The notes: a model not told the origin generated them from the sequence alone. Positions 47,086 through 56,489 are shown, counted from the stretch's first letter. The stretch: DNA of 64,000 bases from Deltaproteobacteria bacterium (GCA_020633415.1 JACKDQ010000004.1:124001-188000), one strand, 5' to 3'. Numbers and translations are program-made.

Positions 47086-48783
47086 GTGTTTGGTCTGAAA
47101 AGTCGACCAGCCACCGGTTCTCGCCTCGCGGCGTTTGCTGGTGGCAGACGGTTTGTTTGTGTCAGAACCTCGGGCGGTGCGATCTTGCTCGCGCTGCTTT
47201 TTTCCGCCTGCGCAGGCGGCGAAAGTGGGTCGACCTCGGATCCTACGACTACCGCTGACGCAGCGGTCGACACCGCGGTGCGCGCCGATGTTCTGGTGCC
47301 GATCGCGGATGCGCTGTCGACGCGTGAGGTTCCCGACAGCGCGATCTTCGTCACGCCTCAGGGCATCGATAGCGATAGCTGCGGGGCACGGGCAAAGCCC
47401 TGTAAGAGTGTGAATCATGGCTTGCTTCGCGCTCAGCGCGAAAAGCTGGGTATCGTTGCGCTGAGCGAAGGTGCTTACAGCGGATCGGTCCGCTTGCTCG
47501 AAGGTGTCGATCTGATCGGTGGGTTTTCGACGAGCTTCGCAGCCGTGGGCGGTGAATCGCGCATCCTCGGTGAAGTGCTCGACGGCCAGGCGATCGCCGT
47601 CGGGGCAAAGAACATCACGCGAACGACGCGTCTCTCTCATCTGACGATCGTTGCTGTCGACGCGACGATCGCTGGTGCCAGTTCATACGGCCTCCATTTG
47701 GTGGCATCGCCCGGCGTAGAGCTGAGTGATCTGCAGGTTCGCGCCGGCGCAGGCGCCGACGGAGCACACGGCCAAAGTTACGACATACCAGCGCCCGATG
47801 GTGACGACGGTTCGCCCGGTCGTGGTGGTGGTGAGAGCGTCGAAACGCCCGAGCCGATCCTCAGTTGCCCGGTGCCGGATGCGGCAGCTTCTGGTGCTCC
47901 AGGTACGGGCGGCGTTGTCCGTCAGTACCAGGGGCAGCTTTGCGGCAGCGCGGGCGGCGAAGGCGGCGCGGCGGGCATCGATACCTGCGGTGGGTCCGCG
48001 GGTAAGGCTGCATCGGGAACTGGTACTACGGCCGCGAGCTGTGCGCAGGGGCAAGCTGGCTTCGGTGGTGTTGGTGGCGTTGGTGGCAGCAACAAGAATT
48101 GCGCGATCGAACACAAAGGCGGCCCCGGCATCGACGGTTGCGATGGTGTTGATGGTTCTCACGGCGCTGACGCCACCGGTGGTCAAGGTCTCGGCACGCT
48201 CGTCGACGCGCTCTTCGTCGGCGCTGCGGGCGGCAACGGCGAGCCGGCGAAGAACGACGCGCTCGGCGGCGGCGGCGGTGGCGGCGGCGGTGGTGGCGAT
48301 TGCGACTTTCTCAACTGTTTCCTCTGTCTGGCTGATCGTGGTGGTGGCGGTGGTGGTGGTGGTTCCGCTGGCTGCCCAGGTCTGGGTGGAGGTGGCGGCC
48401 AAGCCGGCGGCGGATCGTTCGGTGTTTTCCTCGTCGGAGCGGGAACGATCTCGATTCGCCGCAGTGAAATCAGCACCGCCAACGGCGGCCGTGGCGGCAA
48501 CGGTGGGACGGGTCAGGACGGCGGTGCCGGTGGAAAGGGTGCGATCGGTGGTGCGGCGTTTCAAGACGCGGGCAGCGGCGGTCGTGGTGGCAACGGCGGC
48601 TCGGGTGGCAATGGTGGCAACGGCGGTGGTGGCGCTGGCGGTCCGTCGGTGGGGATCTTTGTTGCCGAGGGCGCACGCGTTCAGTCGCAGGAGCTGCGCT
48701 TCAATCTCGGTGCTGCTGGTCCCGGTGGCGGCGGTTTTGGCCAAGCTGGCAAGGTCGGCGTGCGAGCAAACATCGCGCCCTAA
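47086..48783 (+). CDS. Glycine-rich (PGRS-like) lipoprotein
   Basis: The product has 565 residues. The signal ends at lipobox FSAC near residue 43; the first ATG or GTG starts give extra N-terminal residues, so the exact start is uncertain. A T/A/D-rich linker leads into a non-repetitive domain (about 85-220) and then a strongly Gly-rich C-terminal region (about 225-560: GGAGGKGAIGG, GGRGGNGGSGGNGGNGG). The repeats have the GGxGG form of the PGRS-type proteins of mycobacteria and many myxobacteria. A late Cys-bearing stretch (DCDFLNCFLCLAD) interrupts it. It is likely surface-exposed. An antisense frame of 367 residues is a shadow of the codon bias. Confidence 0.8.
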   Translation: MFGLKSRPATGSRLAAFAGGRRFVCVRTSGGAILLALLFSACAGGESGSTSDPTTTADAAVDTAVRADVLVPIADALSTREVPDSAIFVTPQGIDSDSCGARAKPCKSVNHGLLRAQREKLGIVALSEGAYSGSVRLLEGVDLIGGFSTSFAAVGGESRILGEVLDGQAIAVGAKNITRTTRLSHLTIVAVDATIAGASSYGLHLVASPGVELSDLQVRAGAGADGAHGQSYDIPAPDGDDGSPGRGGGESVETPEPILSCPVPDAAASGAPGTGGVVRQYQGQLCGSAGGEGGAAGIDTCGGSAGKAASGTGTTAASCAQGQAGFGGVGGVGGSNKNCAIEHKGGPGIDGCDGVDGSHGADATGGQGLGTLVDALFVGAAGGNGEPAKNDALGGGGGGGGGGGDCDFLNCFLCLADRGGGGGGGGSAGCPGLGGGGGQAGGGSFGVFLVGAGTISIRRSEISTANGGRGGNGGTGQDGGAGGKGAIGGAAFQDAGSGGRGGNGGSGGNGGNGGGGAGGPSVGIFVAEGARVQSQELRFNLGAAGPGGGGFGQAGKVGVRANIAP

Positions 48784-49132
48784 CACGTTGAGCAGCTAAG
48801 CTCCGTCTGTTCTCCTGCCGTCGCTGACCGCACCTTCGCGGCGCGAGAACGATCTAAGTCGACACAAACTCGAGCGCGACGTCGCAGCCGCACCAGGCGC
48901 GCGGACGGTGCTTCTCCGCTAACTCACCGCAAATAAACGCAAAAAACTTTGGTGGACTTTTGGGCTTCGATCGTAGTTTCTTTGCGAGGGCGTATCCGGC
49001 TGGGAGGGGAGCTAACGTGCCGTACCGTAAGCTTAAATGCTTTTATATTCGTATGCTTACGTTTAATTCGCGGCAAACCGTCGGCCCGACCAACAAAACT
49101 GCCCAGGTACTCCGTATAGACCCGGGAGCGAC
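48784..49132. other. 349-bp intergenic region upstream of the sigma factor gene
   Basis: The last 200 bases are strikingly AT-rich for this window. CGTAAGC (49026-49032) and GCTTACG (49055-49061) form an inverted repeat of 7-bp arms around TTAAATGCTTTTATATTC. This is the likely promoter and possibly the target of the sigma factor encoded downstream. No gene is called here. Confidence 0.55.
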
Positions 49133-49822
49133 ATGCCTCGCCTAGGTGGTGATCGGCCGTTGCTCGAGGCGTTTCGACGAGGTGATCGCGAAGCGCTGGA
49201 GACGGTGTACGAGGAATACGCGCCCTTGGTCGCGTCCTTTCTCGCACGAGGTTTTACCTTCGTCAGCAAAGGGCGACAGATGCATTTTCGCGGTTACCAT
49301 CAGCCCTTCGACTTGGAGAACACGCTCCACGAGACCTTTGCGCGGGCCTTCGGCGAGCGGGCTCGCTTGGCCTACGACGGACTGACGCCGTATCGGCGCT
49401 ATGTAATCGCCATCGCCCGCAACCTTGTGCTGAGCGAGTTGCGTATCCGAGAGTTGGCGCTCAGCCAGCTGGTCACTGTCGATGACGGCGAGCCGCTCGA
49501 AGCGGTGTTTGATAGCATGTCTGAAGCGCCGGTTGGCACGACGCCTCCTGAGGAGGGCGGCGCAGAAGGTGCCTATTTGTTGCGCGAGCTGGCCTCGCTC
49601 TACCAACAGTTCGTCGACCAGCTTGAGCCGAATCAGCGCGTCTTTTTCGTCGCACGGTTCGAAGATGGCATGACGCAGGTCGAATCCGGCCGCTGCGCTG
49701 GGCTTTCTCACATGCAGTCGCGTTCGTTGGAGAAGAAGTTACGCCGACAGTTCCTGCGATTTATGCAGAACCACGGCTATCTCGAACGCTGCAGCGATCG
49801 GCGTGCCCCGGTGATCTCATGA
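49133..49822 (+). CDS. RNA polymerase sigma factor, ECF-like
   Basis: The product has 229 residues from ATG 49133, with GGGAG upstream. Region 2 (about residues 10-105: AFRRGDREALETVYEEYAPLVASF, DLENTLHETFARAFGERARLAYDGLTPYRRYVIAIARNLVLSELRIRE) and region 4 (about 155-215: LYQQFVDQLEPNQRVFFVARFEDGMTQVESGRCAGLSHMQSRSLEKKLRRQF) are in order. The linker carries an acidic stretch. The stop overlaps the next start (ATGA). It directs transcription of a small regulon, most likely including its own operon. Closest class unclear. Confidence 0.85.
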   Translation: MPRLGGDRPLLEAFRRGDREALETVYEEYAPLVASFLARGFTFVSKGRQMHFRGYHQPFDLENTLHETFARAFGERARLAYDGLTPYRRYVIAIARNLVLSELRIRELALSQLVTVDDGEPLEAVFDSMSEAPVGTTPPEEGGAEGAYLLRELASLYQQFVDQLEPNQRVFFVARFEDGMTQVESGRCAGLSHMQSRSLEKKLRRQFLRFMQNHGYLERCSDRRAPVIS

Positions 49823-50688
49823 TCGCGCGCAGCGACATACTGAGCGCGGCGCGTTGCGAACGACGGTGGTATCGCGTGATCGATGCCTTGGCCGGGAGTC
49901 GACAGCTCTCTGAGCGCCAGTCCGTCGCGCTCTGGGTTCACCTGCGCGTTTGCCCGAGTTGCCGCCAGCGTTACAACCAGGCAGTGCTCGCCGCGCGAAT
50001 GCTGGAAGGCGGCCCCGAGGCCCTACGGCGGCCATCAACGACCGAGATCAATGCCGTCAAACAGCGCTTGTTTGCTGACCAAGGCCAATCGTTCGTGCCC
50101 GCGACTCGCTCGCGCAGCGCTTCGCTGCTGCGTTGGTTGATTCCATCGACAGCAGCGGCGTTGGCGCTGGTGATCGTGCTCTATCCCTCCTTGCGGCAGC
50201 CCGAGCAGCGAACGGAGTTTGCTCCACGCGGGGCGGCAACCGCCAGCAGTGGCGTCGGCATGCGGGTGTTCTGCGTTGAGGGCGACCCGCCAGACCTGGT
50301 CGTACGCGATTTGCCGCCCGATGATGTCGCTCAGTGTTCGTTACAAGGTCGCCTCAAGTTCGCTTATAGCGCCGGTCCCCAAGTGAGCACGCTGACCGTG
50401 GTTGCGATCGATCAAGGCTATCGCGGCGTTTGGCGTCACAGCCAAACGGTCGCCGAAGGGCGAACGATCGATCAGCAGCTAACGGGAGTGTCGTTGAAGC
50501 TGCAGGATGGCTACCAGATCGGCCTGTATCGGGTGTTCGCGATTTTCGCTCAGCGGCCGATTGGTGCCGACGAGCTAGGGCGCGCCTTGGTGACAGCACG
50601 CCAGCAGACGCCGCGAATAGCGGAGTTGCGTCGGCTGCCAATCAAAGGGACCCTTCAACGGTCGACACTGGTCGAGGTTGTCAGGTGA
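49819..50688 (+). CDS. Zinc-finger anti-sigma factor, membrane-spanning
   Basis: The product has 289 residues. The N-terminal ZAS-like motif is HLRVCPSC (HxxxCxxC, about residues 41-48) within a helical domain. One membrane helix lies at about 108-130 (LLRWLIPSTAAALALVIVLY), followed by a periplasmic domain of about 155 residues with CVEGDPPDLVVRDLPPDDVAQC and strands (STLTVVAIDQGYRGVWRHSQT). The gene starts inside the sigma stop (ATGA) and ends inside the caspase start (GTGA). The layout, sigma factor first and membrane anti-sigma second, is the usual one for an ECF pair controlled by an envelope signal. Confidence 0.8.
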   Translation: MIARSDILSAARCERRWYRVIDALAGSRQLSERQSVALWVHLRVCPSCRQRYNQAVLAARMLEGGPEALRRPSTTEINAVKQRLFADQGQSFVPATRSRSASLLRWLIPSTAAALALVIVLYPSLRQPEQRTEFAPRGAATASSGVGMRVFCVEGDPPDLVVRDLPPDDVAQCSLQGRLKFAYSAGPQVSTLTVVAIDQGYRGVWRHSQTVAEGRTIDQQLTGVSLKLQDGYQIGLYRVFAIFAQRPIGADELGRALVTARQQTPRIAELRRLPIKGTLQRSTLVEVVR

Positions 50689-52421
50689 CGAGAACGCTGC
50701 GAATAGCGCTATCTGTTGCAGTGATTTGCTTCGGCGCTGGCCAAGCGCGGGCGGTCGATCGCTACGTGGTGATCATCGCCAACAACCACAGCCTCGATGA
50801 TAGTGTGCCGTCGCTACGCTACGCCGACGACGATGGTGTGCGCTATCTCGAGCTGTTTCGTCTGTTGACCGATAAGGTCGCGCTGTTTACCGTGCTCGAT
50901 GACGAGACAGCTCGCTTACACCCCGGCGTTGCCAAGTATGTTCGTCCGCCCGCTAGCTCGGCAATCATGGCCACGCTTCAGCGCTACAACGACGAGATGC
51001 TTGCTGCCAAGCGGGCGGGTCGTGAGACCGAGCTTTACCTGGTCTATGCCGGCCATGGCGATCGCGAGTCCTCGGGCGAGGGCTACGTAAACCTGCTCGA
51101 TGCGAAGCTGCGGCGCCGCGACCTGTATCATCAAATTCTCGGTCCGGCGAAGGCCGATTTCGTCCACTTGATCATCGACGCTTGCCAGAGCTACTTCCTC
51201 GTCAATCGTCGCGGCCGCAGCAGCGGTGAACATCGTGACGATGCGGCGCTCGACGATTTTCTGCGCAGCGAGGACCTCTCCGCCTATCCTCACGTTGGCG
51301 TGATTCTGGCGACAAGTGGTGACGCATCAACGCACGAGTGGTCGCGGTTTCGCGCGGGCATTTTGAGCCACGAGCTGCGCTCGGGTCTAGCGGGAGCGGC
51401 GGATGTCAACGCCGACGGTCGGATCGAATACAGCGAACTTCACGCGTTCATCGCCGCGGCAAACGCGCGTGTTCGTCATCCCGAGGCGAAGTTGACGATT
51501 TTTGCGCGTCCCCCCCGCACGGATCGACGCCGCGCCATTTATGACCTCCGCTGGGCCCGCGGTGCGCGGTTGTTGCGCTTTGGTCCGCGTCTAGCTGGGC
51601 GTTATCGCCTTGAAGATGCTCGCGGCGTGCGTGCCGTCGATCTGAACAAGGCCCTGGGTACGCAGATGGATCTGGTTGTAGATCGGCAGCGCGCCTACTT
51701 CCTGCGCCACGGCGACCGAGAGGCGGCGGTCGCGCCGGGCAAGGAGCGAATCGTTGTCGCGGCGCTGCGCTTTGACGCGCGCGCGTCGACAGCTCGCGGC
51801 GCCAGTTTGGACCGCTCATTCCGCCGCGACCTGTTTCGCTTGCCGTTTAGCCGAGGCTTTTACGACGGCTTTGCTGCGCAAGCCGGTCACTTGCCGGTTT
51901 CGCTCGCTGCCACCGTAGATGATGGTATCGAAAAGTCAGCTGCCTCGTCGGTTCGCCAAGCGCTCTCTTTGGGCTACAGCCTTTCGGATGCAGTGCTCGA
52001 TGCGGGTGGCCTAGACCATGGTGTACAGCTGCGCTACGACTTCGACTGGACGCGCTCGTTTGCCTTGAGTGCCACCTTCGAGTACGGGCGGATCACCGCC
52101 GGCGTGAATCGCGTCGCACTGCTCGGTGGGGTTGCTTGGCGCGCGCGCTTGTTCGGTCGGTTGGTCAGTCGCGCCGATCTGTTGTTGGGTTATCAGGCTC
52201 ACACCGGGGCGTCGGCCTTGGCTGTTCGCGGGCGTGTGATCTCTGGCGATGACCCGGCGGGGTTGCGAAGCGAGCTCTCGTTGGCGCTGCGCCATCCGCT
52301 CGTTGGTCGGAGCTTCGTCGACTTACGCGGCGGTGTAGCGTTCGACATGGTGACCATCGACGCCAGTTCGTTTTTCGACGCCAAGGGGTTTGGCGTGCTG
52401 TCGATCGGCCAGCGCTTTTAG
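50685..52421 (+). CDS. Secreted caspase-like protease with EF-hand and C-terminal beta-barrel
   Basis: The product has 578 residues from GTG 50685, overlapping the anti-sigma stop (GTGA). A signal peptide ends about GQARA (residue 23). The C14 caspase fold shows the catalytic His in LVYAGHGD (H124) and Cys in IIDACQS (C167). A canonical EF-hand loop follows, D240-V-N-A-D-G-R-I-E-Y-S-E251, so calcium is likely. After about residue 330 the rest is amphipathic strands (VQLRYDFDWTRSFALSATFEYGRI, GGVAWRARLFGRLVSRADLLLGYQ) ending in GFGVLSIGQRF, an outer-membrane beta-signal-like terminal Phe. This suggests a periplasmic caspase tethered to a barrel. It is the third gene of the sigma operon. Confidence 0.85.
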   Translation: MTRTLRIALSVAVICFGAGQARAVDRYVVIIANNHSLDDSVPSLRYADDDGVRYLELFRLLTDKVALFTVLDDETARLHPGVAKYVRPPASSAIMATLQRYNDEMLAAKRAGRETELYLVYAGHGDRESSGEGYVNLLDAKLRRRDLYHQILGPAKADFVHLIIDACQSYFLVNRRGRSSGEHRDDAALDDFLRSEDLSAYPHVGVILATSGDASTHEWSRFRAGILSHELRSGLAGAADVNADGRIEYSELHAFIAAANARVRHPEAKLTIFARPPRTDRRRAIYDLRWARGARLLRFGPRLAGRYRLEDARGVRAVDLNKALGTQMDLVVDRQRAYFLRHGDREAAVAPGKERIVVAALRFDARASTARGASLDRSFRRDLFRLPFSRGFYDGFAAQAGHLPVSLAATVDDGIEKSAASSVRQALSLGYSLSDAVLDAGGLDHGVQLRYDFDWTRSFALSATFEYGRITAGVNRVALLGGVAWRARLFGRLVSRADLLLGYQAHTGASALAVRGRVISGDDPAGLRSELSLALRHPLVGRSFVDLRGGVAFDMVTIDASSFFDAKGFGVLSIGQRF

Positions 52422-52551
52422 CGCGCGCTGCCGCGCCGCGATCAGCCGCCCCTGGAGGGTCGAGCGTCCCCGCCTGACTCGATAAGCCCAATCATATCGA
52501 AGCGAATCGGAACTGGCCGCGGGTTTGCATTCCGCTGTGGCTGGGGGAGCG

Positions 52552-53385
52552 ATGTCGCGACAGCTGTACATCTTCTTGGCGACGGTGGCGATCGCTGTCA
52601 GCTCGGGCTGCGGCACAGTCGATCTCGGTGAAGGCGACAGTCAGGGCGGGACCGGTAAGGGCGAGTTCACAGGCTGGATCAGATCGACCTGCGACGGACT
52701 GCTCGCCAACGGTCGCAGTGCAGCCAGCGCGTGCAATGGTCACGACTTCGAGCGGAATAAGCTGCTCAACTGCTTTTCAACAGAGCTCCAGTCGGCCTAC
52801 CCTGGGTTTAGTCCGAGCATCGGTCATCGGGCGACTGGCGGCGGTTTCGTGCTGCACAGTGGCTACCTCACAGCTGCCGAGACGATCGATCTGGGCAGGG
52901 GCGTTGGATTGGTCGCCGGGCAGCGCTACGGCGCAATGCTGGCTTTCGATTATGGCTACAGCGCTGGCCGCCTGAGCGTTAAGCCCAAAGGGGCGGATGT
53001 CACCCTCAGCGATCTGCTCTTCGCCTACGAGATCAGCTGCGACAACGGCAAGATGCTGGATCTGGACTATCGCTCACCTAGGCGTTGTGCGCTGCTCGTT
53101 CGCGATAGCGAACCGATTCTTCCCTACTGCTACAACAGCAGTTCGCCGGCGAGCATCTTCGACTGCTACAAGGCTGGCATTAGTCGCTCGCTCCCCGAGA
53201 TCTTCGGATTGTCGGCAGAGCAGCTCACCGTGAGTAACAACGAAACCACGCTCTACGTCCACGCGAAAAACGGTACCCAGCTGCTCAAGCTTGTCAGTCA
53301 GGTCGATCGACAGGGGCGTTTGGTGATCGACTGGGACGCGACCGAAGTCCTGCAACACGGTGTTATCGAAAGCTGCAAGATCTAG
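52552..53385 (+). CDS. Lipoprotein, unknown function
   Basis: The product has 277 residues from ATG 52552 with GGGGGAG upstream. The signal MSRQLYIFLATVAIAVSSGC has lipobox SSGC near residue 20. The mature part has a few cysteines and alternating strands (GVGLVAGQRYGAMLAFDYGYSAGRLSV, LLKLVSQVDRQGRLVIDWDATEVL). No family recognised. It lies after the caspase gene by 130 bp, so it may belong to the same regulon, but this is a guess. Confidence 0.65.
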   Translation: MSRQLYIFLATVAIAVSSGCGTVDLGEGDSQGGTGKGEFTGWIRSTCDGLLANGRSAASACNGHDFERNKLLNCFSTELQSAYPGFSPSIGHRATGGGFVLHSGYLTAAETIDLGRGVGLVAGQRYGAMLAFDYGYSAGRLSVKPKGADVTLSDLLFAYEISCDNGKMLDLDYRSPRRCALLVRDSEPILPYCYNSSSPASIFDCYKAGISRSLPEIFGLSAEQLTVSNNETTLYVHAKNGTQLLKLVSQVDRQGRLVIDWDATEVLQHGVIESCKI

Positions 53386-53423
53386 CGCTCAGCTCGAGCA
53401 GCAGCAGGGCTCGCAGTAGTCTG

Positions 53424-54365
53424 CTAGTTCCAGCCGCTGATCATTCGCTGTTTGCAGCGCTCGAGTGCATCGTTGTAGACCGTGGTGGAAAAGCCCAGGC
53501 GAGTAACGATTTGGTGGATCAACGTTAGCTCGCTGCGCATCAGCTTGCCGTCGGCGGCTGCGACGAGGAACAGGCAGTCGATCAGACCGCTGAGCTCGTC
53601 GGGCGACGCAGTCTTGGCGAATTCTTCGACGAGCAAGGCCAGGTCGAGGTCGAGCAGGCTTGGGTCACGATAGGCTTTGACCAAGATGCGCAAGTCCGGC
53701 TCGGTCAGTACCGGCGTTGCCGTGAGCAAGCGTAGCAACTCCTCTTCCTCTTCTGGGCAGAAGCTATTATCGGCGGTGGCCACGCTGGTCAGCAGGCCGG
53801 CGAGAATCACGATTTGGAGCAGCTCCGCATCCGAGATCTGCGGTTCGATGATATTGCCGGCGCGGGCGCGCTCGATCGTCAAGAGCCGTCGAAAGTATTC
53901 GAGCAACCGCTTGCGCAAGAATCCTTCAGCAAGATGCTGTTGTTCGCTGGTCAACGTCTTGCGACGGCGCGGTGGATTGCTCGACCAGAGCGATCTCATG
54001 CGGGCAACAAAGACGTTGGCAGATGAATTGTCGCCATCGCTGCGCAGCGCGCTGAGCATCCGCTCTTCTTCTACGCTCAGATCATCGTCAGGCAGCAGCA
54101 GATCCTTGATCGCTGCTGCGAGCGTTCCCTTCTCTTCTTGTGTATCGAACATGCCGAGTTGCGATGAAAGCAACGAGCTCGCCTCATCGACCGACAGCGG
54201 ATCAGACAGCAGCGGTTTGATCTGCTCAAATTCCTGGGGACTGATTTCGAAACGACGCAGGTATTCGCTTATTGTTCGTATTTCACGTGAGCCAAGCTCG
54301 CCATCGGCCCAAGCAGCTGCAATCAGCGCCTTAATGAAGGCGACACGTCGGGGATCTTCAGTCAT
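53424..54365 (-). CDS. TerB-like domain protein
   Basis: The product has 313 residues. Two TerB-type helical repeats are visible: AFIKALIAAAWADGELGSREIRTISEYLRRFEIS near the N-terminus and LIDCLFLVAAADGKLMRSELTLIHQIVTRLGFS at the C-terminus; the AADGxL signature contains acidic residues thought to bind metal. The middle links them with a helical stretch. TerB proteins act in metal or phage stress modules; here nothing adjacent supports either. It converges on the lipoprotein gene upstream. Confidence 0.78.
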   Translation of the reverse strand: MTEDPRRVAFIKALIAAAWADGELGSREIRTISEYLRRFEISPQEFEQIKPLLSDPLSVDEASSLLSSQLGMFDTQEEKGTLAAAIKDLLLPDDDLSVEEERMLSALRSDGDNSSANVFVARMRSLWSSNPPRRRKTLTSEQQHLAEGFLRKRLLEYFRRLLTIERARAGNIIEPQISDAELLQIVILAGLLTSVATADNSFCPEEEEELLRLLTATPVLTEPDLRILVKAYRDPSLLDLDLALLVEEFAKTASPDELSGLIDCLFLVAAADGKLMRSELTLIHQIVTRLGFSTTVYNDALERCKQRMISGWN

Positions 54366-54473
54366 CGGTGCTTCTATTATCGCACGTTTTCAATGTATTG
54401 AGCGACAAGGGAGTGAGCCGTCTTGTGATGTAGGTCGCCACCCCATATAGTCGCCAGGCATTTGGGTGTACCT

Positions 54474-56489
54474 ATGTTGCGCGACGCACTTAGCTTCATT
54501 CTTGTCTTGGCCGGATCTGTGTTCACGCTCACCTGTGGCGAGGCGACTTCTCCGCTGACCGCCCCCGCCCCAGATCAGCCGATCGGCGCCGCCTGTGCCG
54601 ACAACGGTGACTGCAAGAGTGGGATGTGTTTGGTAGATCCGAGTTTCCCCGCTGGGTATTGTCTCGACCGCTGCGCTGCCGCGGACTGTGTCGAAGGTAC
54701 GTGCCACACCTACAGCGGTCAGCAACTCTGTTTCAAAGCCTGCGATGCGGACGCAGCCTGTCGAGATGGCTATGTCTGCGACTATGGCGTTTGTCGCCCA
54801 CCTTGCACTGACGGTCGGCGTTGCGCTAACGACGATCGCTGCGTTGATGGCCGCTGCAAGCCGGCCTGCAAGCAGGATGGCGAGTGCGCCAGCGATCTGC
54901 GCTGCCAAGACGGTAAGTGCGTTGCACGCTGCAAGGTCAAAGCGGACTGCCTCCCGGGTTTCGTCTGCGACACCGCGAGTGGTCAATGTAAGGCGGCGCC
55001 CGGCGGTGCGATGGGCGAGAGCTGCACTAGCTCAGCGAAGTGCGCAACGAGCTACTGTCTGCCTGGGCGCAAGCTCTGCTCAATCAAGTGCCAGGGGACT
55101 GCGGATTGTCCGACAGGCTATCGCTGCGCGCTGGAAACCTACGATAGCAATGGCGACACCAAGCTCGATGCTGGAGCAGCTGCGTGCATCCCGGAGCGCG
55201 GACAAGGCAACGCGGGTGATAGCTGTGCGGTCGACGCCGATTGTGCATCCGACCACTGCTACAACGGTTGGTGTGCTGAAGCTTGTGTCGGTGACGGGGA
55301 CTGCGGAAACCTGAACTGCGCCGAAACCACGCTGCTGCTGCCGGGTGCCTTGCCGAAATTCCACATCTGCCTGCCGAAAAACGCGGTCACTGTCGGTCGA
55401 GATTTGGGTACGTTCAATAGCGGTGCGGTTGTTGCGATCGATGTGCCTTCATCAGCGACCTCGATGATCGTCACTACCGATGCGAGCGATCCGTCGGCGA
55501 TTGCGCTGATCAGCCAGGCGATTTCACCGAAGGGCACGGTCGTTTCCGAAGTTGGTGCTTCGCGTTGCGATGAGTACGCTCAGACGCTGCGTTATGCCCC
55601 CGACGCCGGGGTCGCCAGCCTCTATATCTCCAACACGTCGCGCTACAAACTGGAGCCCGGAATCTATACCTTCAAGCTCGCGGCCTCCAAGAATGTACCG
55701 ATCCGCCTACGCGTTTCGATGCGACTGGCCGACACACCGCGAGGCAGCGTTGACATCGCCTGGTTGTTTCTCAATCTGAGCAACACATGCGTTCCCGGTA
55801 GTCGGCTGTCGGCGGCAAGCGCGCCCAGCCATTCGTGGTTGACCAAGATCCGCAGTAGCATGGCGGCGATTCTCGGCAAGGCCAATATCTCGATCGGCAA
55901 GCAGACCTTCCACGACATCAACGCGGCGGCGCTTGATGTCGTCGACATCTCCAATACCGACCGTAGCGACCTCGACGCGCTGTTTCAGCTGACCAAAGGG
56001 CTCACGGGTCGCACGATTCCAATCTTTGTTGTGCGTGACATTCGCATCACCGATCTACAGGGGACGGTGCTCGGCATCGCGGGTGGTGTTCCAGGGCCCG
56101 TCGGCATCCACGGTACGTCGCACTCGGGCGTGGCGCTGTCGGCCAAGACCGCCTGTTTTTCGCGCTTCGGCTACGACCCTGGGCATACCCTGGCCCATGA
56201 AATCGGCCATTTCCTTGGGCTGCACCACAACCTCTCCAGCCCCACCGACCCGGGGTACGACGAGTCGACGGGAAAAGTTTACTGTGGCTGTCCTTGTAGC
56301 GGCGACCTCACCTGTCACTCCCAAAATGGCAAGAGTTGGTGTCGCGCGCGCGACCCGCTCAGCGATAGCGATACGAATAACGATAATTTGATGTTCTTCT
56401 CTGCTGACAACACCGACGAGTTTACCGGCAACAAGCTCTCAACTCAGCAAATTCGCGTGTTGCTCGATAATCCGCTGGTCGGCTACTAA
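54474..56489 (+). CDS. Cys-rich secreted metzincin-type metalloprotease
   Basis: The product has 671 residues from ATG 54474 (a TTG at 54462 is also open). The signal ends near FTLTC, perhaps a lipobox. The first 280 residues hold about 45 cysteines in short units such as CADNGDCKSGMC, CKQDGECASDLRCQDGKC and CAVDADCASDHCYNGWC, typical of myxobacterial exported proteins. The catalytic domain has the zinc site HEIGHFLGLHH (HExxHxxGxxH), followed by a Cys-rich insert and a Met-turn-like NLMFF. It should be an active secreted protease. Confidence 0.85.
   Translation: MLRDALSFILVLAGSVFTLTCGEATSPLTAPAPDQPIGAACADNGDCKSGMCLVDPSFPAGYCLDRCAAADCVEGTCHTYSGQQLCFKACDADAACRDGYVCDYGVCRPPCTDGRRCANDDRCVDGRCKPACKQDGECASDLRCQDGKCVARCKVKADCLPGFVCDTASGQCKAAPGGAMGESCTSSAKCATSYCLPGRKLCSIKCQGTADCPTGYRCALETYDSNGDTKLDAGAAACIPERGQGNAGDSCAVDADCASDHCYNGWCAEACVGDGDCGNLNCAETTLLLPGALPKFHICLPKNAVTVGRDLGTFNSGAVVAIDVPSSATSMIVTTDASDPSAIALISQAISPKGTVVSEVGASRCDEYAQTLRYAPDAGVASLYISNTSRYKLEPGIYTFKLAASKNVPIRLRVSMRLADTPRGSVDIAWLFLNLSNTCVPGSRLSAASAPSHSWLTKIRSSMAAILGKANISIGKQTFHDINAAALDVVDISNTDRSDLDALFQLTKGLTGRTIPIFVVRDIRITDLQGTVLGIAGGVPGPVGIHGTSHSGVALSAKTACFSRFGYDPGHTLAHEIGHFLGLHHNLSSPTDPGYDESTGKVYCGCPCSGDLTCHSQNGKSWCRARDPLSDSDTNNDNLMFFSADNTDEFTGNKLSTQQIRVLLDNPLVGY

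Noticed and set aside
47683..48786. 367-residue frame on the minus strand
   Set aside because: It is antisense to the glycine-rich gene and its Thr/Ala-rich composition is a shadow of the GGN codons.
53677..54450. 257-residue frame on the plus strand
   Set aside because: Antisense to the TerB gene, Ser-rich, no motifs.
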